From assembly GCA_902384795.1 (NCBI GenBank), contig CABMDC010000003.1:1-43960 (forward strand): 43,960 nt of DNA. The letters are read 5' to 3'. A program made the translations under genes and the position numbers. The notes beneath the pieces are model-generated. The model was given only the letters and a program-made list of their open reading frames with translations, searched no databases and was not told the origin of the DNA. The DNA comes from Candidatus Gugararchaeum adminiculabundum. Its GTDB lineage: Archaea; Micrarchaeota; Micrarchaeia; Burarchaeales; Gugararchaeaceae. Shown here in pieces: positions 41,420 through 43,960 of this stretch; positions within the stretch are counted from its first letter, which is position 1; each line of letters starts with the position of its first letter.

Positions 41420-42013
41420 ATGCAGTCACAAGTGCGAGGCGGCCCAATGGATGAAACAGTAGGACCTAAGATAAACGAGCTTGAAGCCAAGAAGCAGGAG
41501 CTAATCGTAAAAGTGGTTGAAATCAACAAGCAGCTCCGCTACAAGGAGCACAAGCTTGAAGCCATCAAAGGCCTTGTCAGCGGCGAAAAAGCCAAAAACC
41601 CGTTCCAGCTCAAGCGCGAGCTGAAAAAACTCGAATTTGAAATCTCACAAAGCATGAATGCAAAAAGGGAGCGCGAGCTCATCAAGGAAGTGCGCATCAA
41701 GGAAGAGGAGTTTGAAAAGGCGCGCGAGCTCGATCACATGCGCAGGAAAGTTTCCCTGGTCGAGGGCGACATCGAGCTTCTGAAAAAAGAGCAGCTGGAA
41801 ATCGACAAGCAAATTCAGGAAGTGCGCGCAGGGTTGAAAACCCAGTATGATTCGGCCAAGCTGAACAGGAAGGAAGTCAGGAGAAAATCCCAGGACTACG
41901 ACCAGAGGGAAAAGAACAGGGAAGAGGCGCGCAAGGAAATGGAGCCGTTCCTGGGCGAAATCGACCACAATGTTTCGCTTGAGGACATCTGCATCATCAA
42001 GAAGAAAAACTAA
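41420..42013 (+). CDS. Coiled-coil protein, unknown
   Basis: Up to 197 residues, almost entirely Glu/Lys-rich helix with heptads (INELEAKKQELIVKVVEINK; KRERELIKEVRIKEEEFEKA; VSLVEGDIELLKKEQLEIDK). It ends with a short segment (HNVSLEDICIIKKKN). No transmembrane part. Similar archaeal coiled-coil proteins exist (phosphoserine phosphatase-like or Smc-like in annotation), but a function cannot be named. The ATG at 41420 is at leaderless distance from the TATA box; an ATG at 41447 after GAGGCGG is the alternative. It shares its promoter region with the HhH-AAA+ gene. Confidence 0.7.
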   Translation: MQSQVRGGPMDETVGPKINELEAKKQELIVKVVEINKQLRYKEHKLEAIKGLVSGEKAKNPFQLKRELKKLEFEISQSMNAKRERELIKEVRIKEEEFEKARELDHMRRKVSLVEGDIELLKKEQLEIDKQIQEVRAGLKTQYDSAKLNRKEVRRKSQDYDQREKNREEARKEMEPFLGEIDHNVSLEDICIIKKKN

Positions 42014-42021
42014 TTTTGAAT

Positions 42022-42057
42022 AGGGAAAAAAAGAAATTAAAAAAGAAGAAAGCGAAA
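42022..42057 (-). terminator. T-rich terminator of the permease gene (reverse strand)
   Basis: Read on the reverse strand, this gap is TTTCTTC, TTTTTT and TTTTTTT runs directly after the permease stop, a typical archaeal terminator. Confidence 0.5.
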
Positions 42058-42063
42058 TTAATT

Positions 42064-43014
42064 TTAGGCAATAACTAAATTCAGCAAATAACCAGTCAGC
42101 ACAAACGAGGCAAACATAATCGCCACAAAAATAGCCAGCAGCTTCGGCTTCAGCACCCTTCTCAAAATTACGATTTCAGGCAGCGAAAGCCCGATCACGC
42201 TCATCATGAACGCAAGCGCAGTCCCGACCGCCACCCCCTTGGAAATCAGCACGCCCACAATGGGCACCATGCCCGCGGCATTCGAATACAGCGGAATTCC
42301 AATCAGCACGGCAATGGGCACTGCAAGCGGGTTGTTCCTGCCTGCAACATCCGCCAGCACATTATCCCCGACATAGCCGTGCACGAGCGCGCCAATCGCA
42401 ATCCCGATCAAAAGAAACGGCAACACCTTCAGGGTGATTCTTCTGGATTCCTGCAGCCCGAATTTCACTCTATCCTTCCACCCTTTAATCTCATCCTCGG
42501 CTTCGCCCTTTCTCCTGTTCACAAACTCCTCAATCTCCCCTTCCAAACCCATTCTTCCAATTACAATCCCCGCAACAACCGCAATCACAAACCCGGTTCC
42601 AATATACAGTGCGGCAATCTGCCAGCCAAACATCGCGAAAAGCAAAGTTGCCGCAATCTCATTAATCAGGGGCGAGGAAATCAAAAATGAAAAAGTAATC
42701 CCCAGCGGAACACCCGCCTCAACAAATCCAATGAAAAGCGGAACAGCCGAGCAGGAGCAGAATGGAGTGGGAATTCCCAGGAGCGCGGCAAAAATATTCC
42801 CGACTCCCTCCCTTCTTCCGCCAAGCCATTGCTTTACTTTTTGCGGAGTCACAAACGTGCGCACAACCCCCACCAGGAAAACGACAATTGCAAGAAGAAC
42901 AGCGACTTTTATGGAATCATAGACGAAGAAATTGGCCGCGTTCCCAAGCTGGCTTCCCTTAGCCAGCCCAAGAATGGAGTAAGTCACCCAGTCCGCAAAT
43001 TCTTCCAGTATCAT
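42064..43014 (-). CDS. COG0701 (ArsP/UPF0718-like) membrane permease
   Basis: 316 residues with about eight membrane segments in two halves. The family hallmark PFCSCSAVPLFIGF (C86, C88) and the following GVPLGITFSFLISSPL are intact; the second half has IPLYSNAAGMVPIV. A charged cytoplasmic loop separates the halves (about 155-190). Members export organoarsenicals (ArsP) or have unknown substrates. The cysteine pair could bind a thiophilic compound, but no ars gene is nearby. It has its own strong terminator and is single in its transcript. Confidence 0.85.
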   Translation of the reverse strand: MILEEFADWVTYSILGLAKGSQLGNAANFFVYDSIKVAVLLAIVVFLVGVVRTFVTPQKVKQWLGGRREGVGNIFAALLGIPTPFCSCSAVPLFIGFVEAGVPLGITFSFLISSPLINEIAATLLFAMFGWQIAALYIGTGFVIAVVAGIVIGRMGLEGEIEEFVNRRKGEAEDEIKGWKDRVKFGLQESRRITLKVLPFLLIGIAIGALVHGYVGDNVLADVAGRNNPLAVPIAVLIGIPLYSNAAGMVPIVGVLISKGVAVGTALAFMMSVIGLSLPEIVILRRVLKPKLLAIFVAIMFASFVLTGYLLNLVIA

Positions 43015-43073
43015 TAGCAGTTGCCTCGCGCTTTTACGCTCATTCCCCTACGCTTTATTTCCCCGCACCTAAT

Positions 43074-43649
43074 TCAATAGTTTTCAGCAAGCAATTCAAA
43101 GTACGCTTTTTCATGCATGCATGCCGGGCACTTGTCAGGCGCATTCGGCCCCTCGTGCACATAGCCGCAGTTCCGGCACTTCCATTTCACCGGCTTGTCG
43201 CGCTTGAAAACCGTGCCTGCTTCCACATTCTTTGCCAGCGCCAAATATCTTTTCTCATGGAACGCCTCTGCCCTGATAATCGCCTTGTAAGTATTGGCAA
43301 TCTCCGGAAATCCTTCCTGCTCGGCCATGCGCGCGAATTCAGGGTACAATTTATTCACTTCCTCGTGCTCGCCCGCAGCAGCAGCCTTCAAATTAGCCTT
43401 CGTGTCACCAATAACCCCCGCAGGATAGGATGCCATAATCTGCACATCCCCGCCTTCCATAAATTTGAAAAATCTTTTTGCGTGTTCCCTTTCATTGTCC
43501 GCAGTATCCAGAAAAATGGCGGAGATCTGTTCAAACCCCTCTTTTTTTGCTGCCGACGCGAAGTAAGTGTACCTGTTCCTTGCCTGCGATTCTCCAGCGA
43601 ATGCAGCGAGCAAATTCTTCTCGGTCTGTGTTCCTTTCACGCTTTTCAT
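43074..43649 (-). CDS. rbr: Rubrerythrin
   Basis: 191 residues, normal for rubrerythrin. The diiron four-helix domain has E20, the E53-x-x-H56 pair (NEREH), E94/E97 (AGEHEEV) and E128-x-x-H131 (AEAFHEK). The C-terminal rubredoxin-like domain has CxxC pairs C158/C161 and C174/C177. It reduces hydrogen peroxide in the cytoplasm of anaerobes with electrons from rubredoxin or NADH systems. GGGAGG precedes the ATG. Its presence suggests an anaerobic or microaerobic lifestyle. Confidence 0.97.
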   Translation of the reverse strand: MKSVKGTQTEKNLLAAFAGESQARNRYTYFASAAKKEGFEQISAIFLDTADNEREHAKRFFKFMEGGDVQIMASYPAGVIGDTKANLKAAAAGEHEEVNKLYPEFARMAEQEGFPEIANTYKAIIRAEAFHEKRYLALAKNVEAGTVFKRDKPVKWKCRNCGYVHEGPNAPDKCPACMHEKAYFELLAENY

Positions 43650-43700
43650 AATCCCAGCCTCCCAATTCCATTCTTCCTGTCCCTATTATCCCGCGAAAAC

Positions 43701-43714
43701 CTTTAAATATAAAG
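43701..43714. promoter_or_regulatory. Near-palindromic TATA region between rubrerythrin and the last gene
   Basis: CTTTAAATATAAAG reads as a TATA box in both directions (TTTAAATA forward; TTTATATTTAAAG reverse). Expected starts are about 43732 rightward and about 43680 leftward, both just before Shine-Dalgarno sites (GGTGG and GGGAGG). Confidence 0.5.
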
Positions 43715-43740
43715 GCGGGTTAACGGTTCTTGGTGGTGCA

Positions 43741-43960
43741 ATGGCATTTGTCCGGTCTATTCTATTAGTATGTATAGTATCTCTCGTCCTGCTCGCATTT
43801 TGCGGAATCGCATTCGCAGAATCCACCGAATGCAAGGAAGTCTGCAGAATAAATGACAACGGGGATAACACCTGCGAAAAGGTCTGTGGCAATAGCGCTT
43901 CATCCGACACCGGTGCGAGTTCAGGTGCAAGCAATGTGAGCCCTGCTTCCACCTCGAGCG
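43741..43960 (+). CDS. Exported Cys-rich protein, cut by the window end
   Basis: A frame beginning with ATG at 43741 stays open to the last base, so only the first 73 residues are seen. A signal peptide (VRSILLVCIVSLVLLAFCG, then IAFAES) is followed by paired cysteines (ECKEVCRIND and NTCEKVCGN) and a Ser/Thr/Gly-rich linker. The layout (signal, Cys-rich, low-complexity linker) is like the N-terminus of the metalloprotease at 7.3-9.4 kb, suggesting another secreted multidomain protein. GGTGG lies before the ATG, and a TATA box about 36 bp upstream. Confidence 0.7.
   Translation, partial: MAFVRSILLVCIVSLVLLAFCGIAFAESTECKEVCRINDNGDNTCEKVCGNSASSDTGASSGASNVSPASTSS

Noticed and set aside
43686-43952. 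88-codon reverse-strand frame at the right edge
   Set aside because: It is antisense to a frame with a clear signal peptide, TATA box and ribosome site.
1-43960. CRISPR arrays, insertion sequences, rRNA or tRNA genes
   Set aside because: No regular repeat-spacer pattern, transposase-like protein, terminal inverted repeats or RNA gene signatures were seen on either strand.

Overview
The window reads as a stretch of an archaeal chromosome. Evidence for Archaea: ribosomal protein L15e followed by two archaeal/eukaryal-type RNase P proteins, an Orc1/Cdc6 initiator, a CDC48-type double AAA+ ATPase, TATA boxes placed about 26-27 bp before many start codons (leaderless mRNAs), GGTGA-type Shine-Dalgarno sites inside operons, and T-rich tracts after genes. 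Many small membrane and secreted proteins of unknown function, plus a 2237-residue giant protein, would suit a DPANN-type lineage such as Diapherotrites or Micrarchaeota; that placement is inference. No tRNA, rRNA, CRISPR array or transposase was seen, and no gap between genes exceeds about 200 bases.

Layout. 1-9.4 kb is mostly cell envelope: a partial TPR-like protein, a lipoprotein, a MacB-like export operon (ATPase, surface repeat protein, FtsX-type permease, small exported protein) read leftward, a divergent membrane protein plus winged-helix pair, and a secreted cysteine-rich zinc metalloprotease with a membrane-anchored partner. 9.6-11.4 kb is an information-processing operon (L15e, RNase P components 3 and 2, a membrane protein). 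11.5-18.6 kb holds argininosuccinate lyase, a J-domain protein split by a frameshift at an A7 run, NAD(P)HX repair, a nitroreductase, a metallophosphoesterase and two unknowns. 18.7-22.9 kb is a heat-shock operon: regulator, grpE, dnaK, dnaJ. 23.1-23.7 kb carries two small membrane proteins behind a strong, structured promoter. 23.9-27.2 kb has proB and proA with an NlpC/P60-like cysteine-hydrolase gene between them on the other strand. 27.3-34.1 kb is the giant protein. 34.1-38 kb has orc1/cdc6, a RelB/RelE-type toxin-antitoxin pair, a relic of a second cdc6 3' end, and cdc48. 38.2-43.96 kb contains an S2P-like membrane protease, a 29-residue acidic mini-protein, an HhH-AAA+ ATPase with a membrane partner, a coiled-coil protein, a COG0701 permease, rubrerythrin and a truncated exported protein.

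How parts fit. GrpE, DnaK and DnaJ form a complete chaperone machine, and their promoter carries two copies of a 19-bp operator around the TATA box, best explained as autoregulation by the first gene. ProB and ProA give the first two steps of proline synthesis. Rnp2 and Rnp3 are partners in RNase P. Most notable for follow-up: the cdc6 tail relic next to the toxin-antitoxin pair, the heat-shock operator pair, the A7 frameshift, the acidic mini-protein, two symmetric divergent leaderless promoters, and stem-loops lying across stop codons.
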